Below, in pieces: positions 40,238 through 49,160 of a DNA stretch of 64,000 nt. The notes under the pieces are model-generated. The model saw only the letters and a list, made by a program, of their open reading frames with translations, ran no database searches and was not told the DNA's origin. The stretch covers positions 790,501 through 854,500 of the forward strand of contig NZ_CP012184.1 of NCBI RefSeq assembly GCF_001420995.1, given 5' to 3'. This DNA is from Pseudonocardia sp. EC080619-01 (lineage in GTDB: Bacteria; Actinomycetota; Actinomycetes; Mycobacteriales; Pseudonocardiaceae). Every line of letters begins with the position of its first letter. Position 1 is the first letter of the stretch. The position numbers and the translations under genes are program-made.

Positions 40238-41593
40238 ATGACGACCGGACAGCGACGTGAGGACTTCCTGCCCGCCGACCGGGGACAGCAGGCCCCCAAT
40301 GCCGGACGCTTCCTGCTGCTGTTGTTCGCGGCCAACACCTTCAACTTCTACGACCGCGCCATCCCGGCGATCGTGGCCGAGCCGATCAAGGTCGAGTTCG
40401 CACTGTCCGATCTGGACATCGGCATCCTCGCGGCGGCGTTCACCGTCGTCTACGCCCTGTGCGGGCTGCCGCTCGGCCGGCTCGCCGACCACCGCTCCCG
40501 GGCGAAGATCATGGGCTGGGGCCTGGTGGCGTGGAGCGCGCTGACGGCGGCGAGCGGCGCCGCCTGGAACTACACCTCGCTGCTCCTGCTGCGGATCGGC
40601 GTGGGCGTCGGCGAGGCGAGCTACGCCCCCGCCGCCAACTCGACGATCGCGGACCTCTACCCGGCCGAGAAGCGGGCCCGCGCCATCGGGCTGTTCCAGC
40701 TCGGCCTTCCGGTCGGGCTGATCCTGGCCTACTTCTCGGTCGGCGCGATCACCGAGGCGTTCGGGTCGTGGCGGGCACCGTTCGTCCTCGCCGCAGTGCC
40801 CGGGATCCTGATCGCGATCGGCTTCTTCCTCGTCCGCGAGCCCCGGCGTGGCGCGTCCGAGGCGACTCCGGCAGCCACGGGGCGCGAGAAGGTCGACCGT
40901 CCGTTCCGGAGGATCCTGGCCGTCCCGACGATGTGGTGGCTGATCATCGCGGGGATCGGCGCCAACCTCGCCGCGTACTCGGTCAACACGTTCACCGTGC
41001 CGCTGTTCCAGCGCTACTTCGGCGCGTCGCTGACCGGTGCGGCCGCGCTGACCGGCGTCGTCGTCGGGATCACCGGGCTGGTCGGGCTGCTCGCTGGCGG
41101 GTGGCTCTCCGACCGTGCCGCCCGGCGGTCGTCCGGGGCGCGGGTGCTGGTCGGCGCCGTGGCCACGCTGCTCTCGGTGCCGCTCACCTGGTTCGCGCTC
41201 ACCCTCGGCCCCGAGGCGACCGGGACGTTCGTGCTGCTGTTCGGTGTCGGCTGGCTGCTGCAGTACCTCTACTACACCTCGGCGTACCCGGCCGTCGCCG
41301 ACGTCGTCCCACCGCGCCTGCGCTCCACCGCGACCGCCGTCTTCTTCGCCGCGTTCTACCTGCTGGGCGGCGCCATCGGCCCGGTGATCGCGGGGGCGCT
41401 CTCCGACTCGTTCGCGGCGACGGCGCTGGCCGCCGGCACGGGGCAGGCCGAGGCGGCCGCGATCGGGCTGCGGCAGGCGCTGTCGGTCATCGTCCCGATC
41501 TCGATGCTGATCACGGCGGTCGGCCTGTTCCTGGCGACCCGGACCGTCCAGCGCGACAACGAGCGGATGAAGGCCGCGACGGCGACGGGCTGA
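40238..41593 (+). CDS. MFS transporter, Spinster-like
   Basis: A 451-aa, 12-helix major facilitator. The N-terminal N-F-Y-D-R-A-I-P-A-I, G-R-L-A-D-H-R-S-R near residues 86-94 and G-V-G-E-A-S-Y-A-P-A match the Spinster/hexuronate-like branch. ATG 40238 follows GGAGGGG. Substrate unknown. It is 119 bp after the rhodanese gene, perhaps in a separate transcript, and ends 4 bp from the convergent luciferase-like gene. Confidence 0.85.
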   Translation: MTTGQRREDFLPADRGQQAPNAGRFLLLLFAANTFNFYDRAIPAIVAEPIKVEFALSDLDIGILAAAFTVVYALCGLPLGRLADHRSRAKIMGWGLVAWSALTAASGAAWNYTSLLLLRIGVGVGEASYAPAANSTIADLYPAEKRARAIGLFQLGLPVGLILAYFSVGAITEAFGSWRAPFVLAAVPGILIAIGFFLVREPRRGASEATPAATGREKVDRPFRRILAVPTMWWLIIAGIGANLAAYSVNTFTVPLFQRYFGASLTGAAALTGVVVGITGLVGLLAGGWLSDRAARRSSGARVLVGAVATLLSVPLTWFALTLGPEATGTFVLLFGVGWLLQYLYYTSAYPAVADVVPPRLRSTATAVFFAAFYLLGGAIGPVIAGALSDSFAATALAAGTGQAEAAAIGLRQALSVIVPISMLITAVGLFLATRTVQRDNERMKAATATG

Positions 41594-41597
41594 GCTC

Positions 41598-42458
41598 CTA
41601 CCGTGCCCGCAGGACGGGCCGCGGCCGCAGCAGCGGGACGTCGTCGACGACGGGCTCCGCGGCCTGTGCGACGGGCGCGGGGTGCGCCGGCCCGGCGACC
41701 CCGAGGAACGGGCGCACGAACCGCGCCGTCCGTTCCAGCACCTCGCGGTGCACGTCGGCCGGTGCCGTGGTCGGCTGGGCCTGCACGATCGTCTCGCCCG
41801 CCCACGGGAGTGCGGGATCGGCGAGGAGGTCGTCGATCACGCGACCGGTCGAGTGGCCCGCGGGGAGCGGCCGGGACAGCGCGACCCGGGGCAGGCCACG
41901 GGCGTAGGTCCAGTACCGGGCGAGGTCCGGGACGACGGTGCCCTCCGCGGGCGGCCGCCCTGAGATCACGCCCAGCCCACGGGCGGCCGCGGCGTCCACC
42001 TCGGACGACGTCGCCCACCACACCCGCTGCTCGGCCAGCGGCGGCGGGAGCAGTTCGAGCAGCACGTCGAGCGCGGCGAGGGTGTCGGTGTGCCGGTCGT
42101 CGTAGTGACGTCCGAACCGGACGGACGCCTCGTCGTCGGCCCCGGCGCCGACGCCCAGCTCCAGCCGGCCGCCGGACAGCGCGTCGAGCACGGCGGCGTC
42201 CTCCGCGAGACGACGCGGGTCCTCCAGCGGCAGCGCGACGACGGCCGTCCCGAGCCGGATCAGCCGGGTGCGCTCCGCGACGGCGGCGAGCAGGACCAGC
42301 GGCGACGGCAACCGGCCGCCGAGGTGGCCGTCGTGGTGCTGGGCGACCCAGAACGAGTCGTACCCGAGCTCCTCGGCGCGGACGGCCAGGTCGACGGTCT
42401 CGCGGTACGCCCGCGCGGGGTCGTCGCCCGTGACGTGGGTGAGATAGCCGAGCCGCAC
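41598..42458 (-). CDS. Luciferase-like (LLM class) flavin-dependent oxidoreductase
   Basis: A 286-aa TIM-barrel flavin oxidoreductase. R-L-G-Y-L-T-H at the N-terminus, S-F-W-V-A-Q-H-H near residue 40 and G-R-L-E-L-G-V-G-A-G near 100 are the family marks; it uses FMN or F420. GTG 42458 has no ribosome site but a TATCCT box (42466-42471) 7 bp upstream, so the transcript is probably leaderless; a start at 42515 is the alternative. No neighbour indicates the substrate. Confidence 0.82.
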   Translation of the reverse strand: MRLGYLTHVTGDDPARAYRETVDLAVRAEELGYDSFWVAQHHDGHLGGRLPSPLVLLAAVAERTRLIRLGTAVVALPLEDPRRLAEDAAVLDALSGGRLELGVGAGADDEASVRFGRHYDDRHTDTLAALDVLLELLPPPLAEQRVWWATSSEVDAAAARGLGVISGRPPAEGTVVPDLARYWTYARGLPRVALSRPLPAGHSTGRVIDDLLADPALPWAGETIVQAQPTTAPADVHREVLERTARFVRPFLGVAGPAHPAPVAQAAEPVVDDVPLLRPRPVLRAR

Positions 42459-42527
42459 CCCGCGGAGGATAGAAGGTGACGCCCCGGCACCGGACGGGTG
42501 ACTCGGCGGTGACACGGGGTGCCGGGA

Positions 42528-42713
42528 TCAGCCGAGGCGCTCGACCTGCCGATCGACCTGCCGGTCGACCTCCGCGAGACGCTCCAGCGCGGGCGCAGCC
42601 CGGTACTCGGCCTGCACCCGCCGGTACGTCAGCGCCAGGGTCTCCACCGTCGCCGGTCCGCGACCGGCCCGCACGGGGCGGTCTGTCCGGGAAGAGGCAG
42701 ACAGGATGGCCAC
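42528..42713 (-). CDS. Possible small helical protein
   Basis: From GTG 42713 the minus strand encodes about 61 aa ending in a charged helix with the repeat D-R-Q-V, encoded by short tandem repeats near 42540-42575. The third-base GC bias fits coding, but there is no clear ribosome site and no known family. The rest of 42472-42919 holds nothing else I can support. Confidence 0.3.
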   Translation of the reverse strand: MAILSASSRTDRPVRAGRGPATVETLALTYRRVQAEYRAAPALERLAEVDRQVDRQVERLG

Positions 42714-42919
42714 ACCACAGATGCAGTCACAGTGGTCGAACTCCCTCTCGAGATCCGTGTCGGACGTGGGGCCGGTACACATCGGACGATGAGTAGACTG
42801 CCCCGCTTTCAGCACGAGGATGCGTGATTCCCGGCATTTCTCCCGATTGCGTGCAGGATCGACGCGGTTCGTGACACCACAGCTTCCGGTGAACCGGGTT
42901 CATCGGTACGTTCCCCGGC

Positions 42920-43261
42920 ATGACCACTGCTGCCAGGACGATTTCCTGTCGATGCGCCGTGCGGATTCTTCGCGCAGTGATCATCGTACTCGCCGCATCG
43001 TTCGTCGCCGTACCGGCGACGCTCCCCGGGAACGACGGCTCGACGCCGTCCGTGGAACGGACGACGTCCCAGTCGTCCGAGGAATGTCCCCCGGAGCTGG
43101 AACTCCGTGCGACGCAGAGCGGGCCGGACCAGCCTCTCCAGTGGGTGTGCTCCAACGAGGACGGAAGCGTGACGGCGAGACCCGTCGACTGCCCCGAGAG
43201 CCACCCGAACCGGCACACCGACAAGAACGGAGAGCTCCTCAGCTGCTACAGCTGGTTCTGA
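42920..43261 (+). CDS. Small secreted cysteine-containing protein
   Basis: A 113-aa protein. Residues about 15-36 form a signal peptide (R-I-L-R, then a hydrophobic V-I-I-V-L-A-A-S-F-V-A-V-P core). The mature part is polar with four cysteines in a spaced pattern (about 56, 76, 90 and 108), enough for two disulfides. No family recognised. Base composition is a little less GC-rich than the neighbours, hinting at a recent arrival. The ribosome site is poor. Confidence 0.5.
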   Translation: MTTAARTISCRCAVRILRAVIIVLAASFVAVPATLPGNDGSTPSVERTTSQSSEECPPELELRATQSGPDQPLQWVCSNEDGSVTARPVDCPESHPNRHTDKNGELLSCYSWF

Positions 43262-43431
43262 CGCGGATCGTCGTCGTCCCGTCGGCAGGACGGAATACGA
43301 GCGGGACGTCACCGTCGAGCGCCCATTCGGTCGACATTCTTCCGTTCGCAGGCCCGGCGCGGAATCCGTCCGCCAGACCTCCCGGGCATCACACGAACCG
43401 CCCGATCCCCGACGTGACACACAGGGGCATC

Positions 43432-43752
43432 ATGACGTCACCTGCCCTCGCCGATCTTCTCCCCACTGCAGTTCTGATTCTCCAGTTGAGCCTTCTGGTG
43501 ATACTCGGCGCGATGGCGCCGGCAGTCTTTCCGGCCGCCCACGGGAATCGGACGGTTCTCCTGGCGGTCCGCCGATTCGCCGGATGGTCGGTGCTACTGG
43601 CACTCGGCGGTGGGGCGTCGGTGGCACTGCTGGACGCCCCGGCCGTCCCGACCGGGGTGACGTCGTGGATCCCGCTCCTCGTCACCGCGCTGGCGGGAGC
43701 CGTCGCGGTCCGGGTGGGCCACCTCCTCCGGCGTCACCGCACCACACCGTGA
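43432..43752 (+). CDS. Small three-helix membrane protein
   Basis: A 106-aa protein with hydrophobic segments near residues 8-33, 48-66 and 75-95 and a basic C-terminus. No family recognised. ATG 43432 has AGGGG 5 nt upstream. It lies between the secreted small protein and the tartrate dehydratase promoter, with no clear functional link to either. Confidence 0.55.
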   Translation: MTSPALADLLPTAVLILQLSLLVILGAMAPAVFPAAHGNRTVLLAVRRFAGWSVLLALGGGASVALLDAPAVPTGVTSWIPLLVTALAGAVAVRVGHLLRRHRTTP

Positions 43753-43787
43753 GAGCTTCTGCCTATCGAACACCCCATCACTACGTC

Positions 43788-43817
43788 TTGGACGTTCTCC
43801 TTCCCGTGCCCGCTAAT
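43788..43817 (+). promoter_or_regulatory. Promoter of the D-tartrate dehydratase gene
   Basis: TTGGAC (43788-43793) and GCTAAT (43812-43817) are 18 bp apart, 76 bp upstream of ATG 43894. Confidence 0.45.
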
Positions 43818-43893
43818 GGTCGCTGTGACAGCGCACGGTCGGTCACCCCGATCCGTGCGGACGATCCATGCGAAACCGAAGACGGGGAAGTCG

Positions 43894-45060
43894 ATGAAGA
43901 TCATCTCGGTGCACGAGGGTGTCGTCCCGATCAGCTCGTCGATCCGCAACGCCTGGATCGACTTCAGCGCCATGGACTGCTCTATCGTCGCCGTCGTCAG
44001 TGACGTCGTGCGCGACGGCGAGCCGGTCGTCGGGTACGGGTTCAACTCCAACGGCCGCTACAGCGCCGGGGACATCCTGCGCAGGCGCATCGTCCCCCGC
44101 CTGCTCGCCGCCGACCCGGACTCCCTGCTCGCCGACGACGGCCGGCTCGACCCGTCCCGCGCCTGGGACGTCGTCATGACCAACGAGAAGCCCGGCGGTC
44201 ACGGCGAGCGCTCGGTCGCGGTCGGCGTCCTGGACATGGCGCTGTACGACCTCGCCTCCAAGATCGACGGACTTCCCCTCCACCGGTGGCTGTCCGACCG
44301 CCACGGCGACGGCGACCCCGACGACGACGTCTTCGTCTACGCGGCCGGCGGCTACTACGCCCCCGGTAAGACCCTCTCCGACCTGCAGGACGAGATGCGC
44401 GGGTTCCTCGACCAGGGATACCGCGTCGTGAAGATGAAGATCGGCGGCGCCGACCTCGCCGAGGACCTCCGCCGCATCGAGGCGGTGCTCGACGTCCTGG
44501 ACGGCGACGGCTCCCGGCTCGCCGTCGACGTCAACGGCAGGTTCGACCTCGCCACCGCCCTCGAGTACGGCGCGGCCATCGAGCCGTACGGCCTGTTCTG
44601 GTACGAGGAGGTCGGCGACCCGCTCGACTACCGGCTCAACGCCACCCTGTCCGAGCACTACCGCGGCCCGATCGCCACCGGCGAGAACCTGTTCTCCCTG
44701 CAGGACGCCCGCAACCTCGTCCGCTACGGCGGCATGCGCCCCGACCGCGACTGGATCCAGGTCGATCCCGCCCTGAGCTACGGGCTCACCGAGTACCTGC
44801 GCATCCAGGAGATGCTCGCGCAGCACGGCTGGTCCTCGCGCCGCTGCATCCCGCACGGCGGCCACCAGTTCTCGCTGCACATCGCCGCCGCACTCAAGCT
44901 CGGCGGCAACGAGTCCTACCCCGGCGAGTTCCAGCCGACCGGTGGCTTCGCCGACGGCGCCGTCGTCGAGAACGGCCGGGTCGGGCTCACCGAGACCCCC
45001 GGCATCGGGTTCGAGCAGAAGGCCGCGTTCCACGCGGTCCTGCGCGAACTGCACGCCTGA
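43894..45060 (+). CDS. tarD: D(-)-tartrate dehydratase (enolase superfamily)
   Basis: A 388-aa enolase-superfamily enzyme close to the characterised Bradyrhizobium D-tartrate dehydratase. Shared stretches include G-Y-G-F-N-S-N-G-R-Y, N-E-K-P-G-G-H-G-E-R-S, F-V-Y-A-A-G-G-Y-Y and R-Y-G-G-M-R-P-D-R-D-W. The catalytic K-M-K places Lys182 and the partner base is His321 in I-P-H-G-G-H-Q, matching Lys184/His322 of the model. It dehydrates D-tartrate to oxaloacetate using magnesium. ATG 43894 follows GGGGAAG. The downstream molybdoenzyme is 110 bp away. Confidence 0.9.
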   Translation: MKIISVHEGVVPISSSIRNAWIDFSAMDCSIVAVVSDVVRDGEPVVGYGFNSNGRYSAGDILRRRIVPRLLAADPDSLLADDGRLDPSRAWDVVMTNEKPGGHGERSVAVGVLDMALYDLASKIDGLPLHRWLSDRHGDGDPDDDVFVYAAGGYYAPGKTLSDLQDEMRGFLDQGYRVVKMKIGGADLAEDLRRIEAVLDVLDGDGSRLAVDVNGRFDLATALEYGAAIEPYGLFWYEEVGDPLDYRLNATLSEHYRGPIATGENLFSLQDARNLVRYGGMRPDRDWIQVDPALSYGLTEYLRIQEMLAQHGWSSRRCIPHGGHQFSLHIAAALKLGGNESYPGEFQPTGGFADGAVVENGRVGLTETPGIGFEQKAAFHAVLRELHA

Positions 45061-45170
45061 CACCCCGCGCGGAGGAACGTGATTGGAACGCCGCCACGTG
45101 GGTAGGCCACGGCAATGGATGCACGGCCGATGTGCCCGTCCCGCAAGCGGTCGACGCCGGAGGGATCCGG

Positions 45171-47534
45171 ATGAGCCGGCGGGACCACGACGTCAGCGAG
45201 GCGGATCTCGAGGTGCACCCGCCCGAGGACCACGCGGCGGGGCCGACCGCCGTCGCGGTGTCGATGAAGCGGGCGCTGGAGCGGATGGGTCCCGCCCGTA
45301 CGGCGCGGACGTTCCTGGACCTGAACAAGGCCGAGGGGTTCGACTGCACGAGCTGCGCGTGGCCGGACCCGGACCCCGGCCACCGCGCCGTCGCCGAGTT
45401 CTGTGAGAACGGCGCGAAGGCCATCGCGGAGGAGGCCACGAAGGACCGGGCGACGCCCGAGTTCTTCGCCCGGCACAGCATCGCCGAGCTCGACGCCCGC
45501 TCCGAGTACTGGCTCGGCCAGCAGGGCCGGATCACGCACCCGATGGTGCGGCGACCGAACGGCACGCACTACGAACCGATCGGCTGGGACGAGGCGTTCC
45601 GGCTGATCGCGGGCGAGCTCGACGGCCTGGACTCGCCGGACGAGGCGACCCTGTACACGTCCGGCCGGGCCTCCAACGAGGCCGCGTTCGCCTACCAGCT
45701 CTTCGCCAGGGCGTTCGGCACCAACAACCTGCCGGACTGCTCGAACATGTGCCACGAGTCGACGTCGATCGCGTTGCAGGAGTCCATCGGGATCGGCAAG
45801 GCCAGCGTCACCCTCCCGGACCTCGTCGGCGCGGACCTCATCGTGATCGCCGGTCAGAACCCCGGCACCAACCACCCGCGCATGCTGACCCAGCTCGAGC
45901 ACGCCAAGCAGAACGGCGCCAGGATCCTGACGATCAACCCGTTGCGGGAGGCCGGGCTGCTGCGGTTCAAGAACCCGCAGACCCCGAAGGGCGTCGTCGG
46001 GCGCGGCACCGACCTGTCCGATCTGCACCTGCCGGTACGGGTCAACGGCGATCTCGCGCTGTTCCAGGCGATCGGCGCCCTGCTCGTCGAGTGGGACGCC
46101 CTCGACCACCCGTTCCTCGAGCGCTACACGACGGGCTTCGAGGAGTGGCGCGAGCACGTCTCCCGGATCGACTGGGACGACGTCACCCGCTCCACGGGCT
46201 TGTCCCGGGACGAGATCACGGAGGCGGCCGTCCTGCTGCGGGACTCGCGCAAGACCGTCTTCTGCTGGGCGATGGGGTTGACCCAGCACCGCAACGGCGT
46301 CGCCACGATCAAGGAGGTCGTCAACCTCGCGCTGGCCCAGGGCAACATCGGGAAGCCGGGCGCGGGGCTGTTCCCGGTCCGGGGCCACTCGAACGTCCAG
46401 GGTGACCGGACCATGGGGATCTGGGAGCGCGTGCCGAAGACCTTCCTCGACTCCCTGCAGCGGGAGTTCGGCTTCGACCCGCCCCGCGAGCACGGGTACG
46501 ACACCGTCGACAGCATCCGTGCGATGCGCGACGGGAAGGTCAAGGTGTTCGTCGGGCTCGGCGGCAACTTCCTGCAGGCCGCACCCGACACCGACGTCAC
46601 CGCCGCCGCGCTCTCGAACACCCTGCTCACCGTGCAGATCTCGACCAAGCTCAACCGGTCGCACCTGATCGGTGGCAGGACCGCGCTCATCCTGCCCACG
46701 CTCGGGCGCACCGAACGCGACGTCCAGGAGTCCGGGCAGCAGTTCATCACCGTCGAGGACTCCACCTGCTCGGTCCACGCCTCCCGCGGGCCGCTGCGGC
46801 CGGCGAGCCCGCACCTGCGGTCCGAGGTCTCGATCATCACCTCGATGGCCGAGGCGACCCTCGGCGACCGGTACGGGATCGACTGGGCGGGGATGCGTGC
46901 GGACTACCGCCGGATCCGCGACCACATCTCCCGTGTCGTCGTCGGCTGCGAGAGCTACGAGGTCAACGCGCGCAGGCCCGGTGGCTTCGTCCTGCCGCAC
47001 CCGCCCCGGGACTCCCGCACCTTCGAGACCCCGTCCGGGCGCGGCGAGTTCGCGGTCTCGCCGATCGAGGTGCTGGACGTCCCCGAGGGCCACCTCCTGC
47101 TGCAGACCCTGCGCAGCCACGACCAGTTCAACACCACCATCTACGGGATGTCGGACCGCTACCGCGGCATCGAGGGCGGCCGGCGCGTGGTCTTCGCCCA
47201 CCGCGAGGACATCGCTGCCCTCGGGTTCGACGACGGCGACCACATCGATCTCGTGACGCGGTGGGACGGCGACGAGCACGTCCGCTGCGCCCGGGACTTC
47301 CGCCTGGTCGCCTACGAGATCCCCCGCGGCACCGCGGCGGCCTACTACCCGGAGACGAACCCGCTGGTCCCGCTCGACTCGACCGCACTGAAGAGCAACC
47401 AGCCCGCGTCGAAGTCGGTCGTCGTCCGGCTCACGACCGCGGGATCGGAGGACTGCGTGCCCGAGGGCGCACAGGGCGCGGTCGGCGGGGACTGGTCGCA
47501 CAAGTCCCACCCCGAGGTCCCCCACCTGTCCTGA
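45171..47534 (+). CDS. FdhF/YdeP-like molybdopterin oxidoreductase
   Basis: A 787-aa molybdopterin-dependent oxidoreductase of the FdhF/YdeP group. C-T-S-C-A-W-P near residues 59-65 and C-E-N-G near 79 may hold an iron-sulfur cluster. Cys194-His195 sit where E. coli formate dehydrogenase H has selenocysteine-histidine. G-Q-N-P-G-T-N-H-P and the C-terminal H-x-Q-F-N-T-T-I-Y bind the cofactor. YdeP-type proteins have been linked to formate oxidation and acid resistance, but the substrate is unproven. ATG 45171 follows GGAGGG. No FdhD, Fe-S or membrane subunit lies beside it. Confidence 0.87.
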   Translation: MSRRDHDVSEADLEVHPPEDHAAGPTAVAVSMKRALERMGPARTARTFLDLNKAEGFDCTSCAWPDPDPGHRAVAEFCENGAKAIAEEATKDRATPEFFARHSIAELDARSEYWLGQQGRITHPMVRRPNGTHYEPIGWDEAFRLIAGELDGLDSPDEATLYTSGRASNEAAFAYQLFARAFGTNNLPDCSNMCHESTSIALQESIGIGKASVTLPDLVGADLIVIAGQNPGTNHPRMLTQLEHAKQNGARILTINPLREAGLLRFKNPQTPKGVVGRGTDLSDLHLPVRVNGDLALFQAIGALLVEWDALDHPFLERYTTGFEEWREHVSRIDWDDVTRSTGLSRDEITEAAVLLRDSRKTVFCWAMGLTQHRNGVATIKEVVNLALAQGNIGKPGAGLFPVRGHSNVQGDRTMGIWERVPKTFLDSLQREFGFDPPREHGYDTVDSIRAMRDGKVKVFVGLGGNFLQAAPDTDVTAAALSNTLLTVQISTKLNRSHLIGGRTALILPTLGRTERDVQESGQQFITVEDSTCSVHASRGPLRPASPHLRSEVSIITSMAEATLGDRYGIDWAGMRADYRRIRDHISRVVVGCESYEVNARRPGGFVLPHPPRDSRTFETPSGRGEFAVSPIEVLDVPEGHLLLQTLRSHDQFNTTIYGMSDRYRGIEGGRRVVFAHREDIAALGFDDGDHIDLVTRWDGDEHVRCARDFRLVAYEIPRGTAAAYYPETNPLVPLDSTALKSNQPASKSVVVRLTTAGSEDCVPEGAQGAVGGDWSHKSHPEVPHLS

Positions 47535-47574
47535 CCCACCCTCCGGGACCCGGGACCGCGCCGGGGACGCTCTG

Positions 47575-47639
47575 TTCGCACGGGATCGGTTCGTTCGCAC
47601 GGGATCCGATCCCGTGCGAGGGACGCGAACCCGTGCGAA
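47575..47639. repeat. Cluster of four TCGCACGGG repeats, two direct and two inverted
   Basis: TTCGCACGGGATC at 47575-47587 and 47594-47606, then GATCCCGTGCGA at 47608-47619 and CCCGTGCGAA at 47630-47639. Copies 2 and 3 form a perfect 12-bp hairpin with a 1-nt centre; copies 1 and 4 can pair outside it. It lies 40 bp after the molybdoenzyme stop, in an intergenic region facing the PASTA gene. Confidence 0.7.
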
Positions 47640-47679
47640 ACGAGGCGGGCCGGCTATCCGCTCGCGCCGCGACGATGCG

Positions 47680-48054
47680 TCACCCCGCTCGTCCGGCCCG
47701 CACGGGACCGGGACCTACCGGGGCCGGACCGCCATCGCCGCCGCCACCGCCCGGGTCGCCGGGGTCCGGTGGCGGCGACGTCCACACCTGGACGGTGCTG
47801 CCCCACGGGACGGTCTCCCCACCCGGTGGCTGCTGCCCGGTCACCCGCCGCTCCGGCAGGTGCCCGGCGACACCCTCCTCGACGGCGAGCACGCCGCCGT
47901 CGAGGGCGGTGTCGTGGGCCCTCGGGACGTCGAGTCCCGCGAGATGCGGGACGGTGACGATGCGCTCGCGTTCCGGCCGTGTCCGTGTCCTCCCCATGAC
48001 CAGGTATTGCCGCAGGCGCGACGCCGAAACCCGCACGCCGCGCCCGTTCACCAC
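47680..48054 (-). CDS. Small PASTA-domain protein
   Basis: A 124-aa protein with one PASTA domain (about residues 33-92): V-P-H-L-A-G-L-D-V-P-R-A at the front and V-P-W-G-S-T-V-Q-V-W at the end. The tail is Pro/Gly-rich. PASTA domains usually bind muropeptides outside the cell, yet no signal or membrane segment is seen here. GTG 48054 or 48051 overlaps the stop of the upstream YdjM-like gene, so the pair is coupled; ATG 47997 is another possible start. Confidence 0.65.
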   Translation of the reverse strand: MVNGRGVRVSASRLRQYLVMGRTRTRPERERIVTVPHLAGLDVPRAHDTALDGGVLAVEEGVAGHLPERRVTGQQPPGGETVPWGSTVQVWTSPPPDPGDPGGGGGDGGPAPVGPGPVRAGRAG

Positions 48055-48584
48055 GCCCAGGAGCCGGTGACCAGCGCGACCCCCGTCACCGCGAGCAGCC
48101 CGACGACGACGTGCTCGCCCCGGCCGCCGGTGCGGAACCGCAGCACGTCGGGCCAGCGGATCCGGGCCAGCGGCCAGAACGCGAACCGGTTCCCGGCCGA
48201 CGTCAGCTCGTCGCCGATCGCCCCGATCCAGCAGCCGGCGCCGGCTGCGGCACCCGTCCAGACCGCGGTGTCACCGGGCAGGACGAACCCGGTCCCCCAC
48301 CAGACGAGCAGCCCGACCGCCGCGGCGAACACCGGCGAGTGCGAGAGGCCGCGGTGCGAGACACCGGTGAGGACCTTCGACGTCCACCGGATCGCCCGGC
48401 ACAGCAGCCATGTCACCGGCGGCAGTGCCCGCGACGCCGTGCTCGACGGGTGGTCGAGGTCCGGTGCGAACGCCGCGAGCGCGCACACCACCACGACGAC
48501 CGGGACCAGCACGGGCGGCGGCGGCACGACCGCGCACACGGCGAGGCCGAGGACGGCCCCGGACAGGGCGTGGGTCCGGCCCAT
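48048..48584 (-). CDS. YdjM/DUF457-type membrane-bound metal-dependent hydrolase
   Basis: A 178-aa membrane protein with four or five hydrophobic segments. The family metal motifs are clear: T-H at residues 4-5, P-D-L-D-H near 41-45, H-R-G-L-S-H-S near 77-83 and G-D-E-L-T near 125. This group is annotated as inner-membrane metal-dependent hydrolases, some LexA-regulated. ATG 48584 follows AGGTG. It is translationally coupled to the PASTA gene. Confidence 0.82.
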   Translation of the reverse strand: MGRTHALSGAVLGLAVCAVVPPPPVLVPVVVVVCALAAFAPDLDHPSSTASRALPPVTWLLCRAIRWTSKVLTGVSHRGLSHSPVFAAAVGLLVWWGTGFVLPGDTAVWTGAAAGAGCWIGAIGDELTSAGNRFAFWPLARIRWPDVLRFRTGGRGEHVVVGLLAVTGVALVTGSWAW

Positions 48585-48776
48585 CACCTGGTTCTCACGG
48601 CGGCGTCGCACTCCCGGGTCGTCGGTTCGAGCATCGCGGCGCGTCCGGCGGGTGGGCCGGCGGCCGGACGGCCGGGCGGGCCGCACCGACCGTAGCCGCG
48701 GCGGAGCCGTCCCCCGTCCGGACGACACGCCCACCGGCGAGATGATTCGACGGCCACAGGTGAGGTACCCCGGGGG

Positions 48777-49115
48777 ATGACCGATCAGCTCCCGATCCCG
48801 GACTACGACAACCTGCCCGAGAACGCGCTGGCCAACCGGATCCGCACGCTCGACGCGGACGGCGTCGCCCAGCTCCTCGAGTACGAGCGCGGGCACGCGA
48901 ACCGGATCCAGGTCGTGATGGTGCTCGAGCGCCGGCTCGACGACCTGCGCTCCGGCGACGCGGCGCCGACCGGGGGCGATCCCGCCGGCGCCCAGCCGGA
49001 GGTTCCCGGCACGCCGGACCGCGGCTCGCCCGTCGAGGCCACCGACCAGCAGCAGTACAACCAGCCACTGCGACACGGCGTCGCCGGGCAGACGCCGAAC
49101 CGACCGATCCGCTGA
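48777..49115 (+). CDS. Small conserved actinobacterial protein
   Basis: A 112-aa protein. The first 60 residues fit a widespread actinobacterial helical domain (I-P-D-Y-D-N-L-P, then R-I-R-T-L-D and L-L-E-Y-E-R-G-H-A-N-R) of unknown role, perhaps DUF8129. The rest is a polar, Pro/Gly-rich tail. ATG 48777 has GGGGG directly upstream. It is 45 bp before the lactone oxidase gene on the same strand. Confidence 0.7.
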   Translation: MTDQLPIPDYDNLPENALANRIRTLDADGVAQLLEYERGHANRIQVVMVLERRLDDLRSGDAAPTGGDPAGAQPEVPGTPDRGSPVEATDQQQYNQPLRHGVAGQTPNRPIR

Positions 49116-49160
49116 GCCGCCGCTGTTGACCTCCGGGCCCGCCCGGCCGAAGCTGCATCC

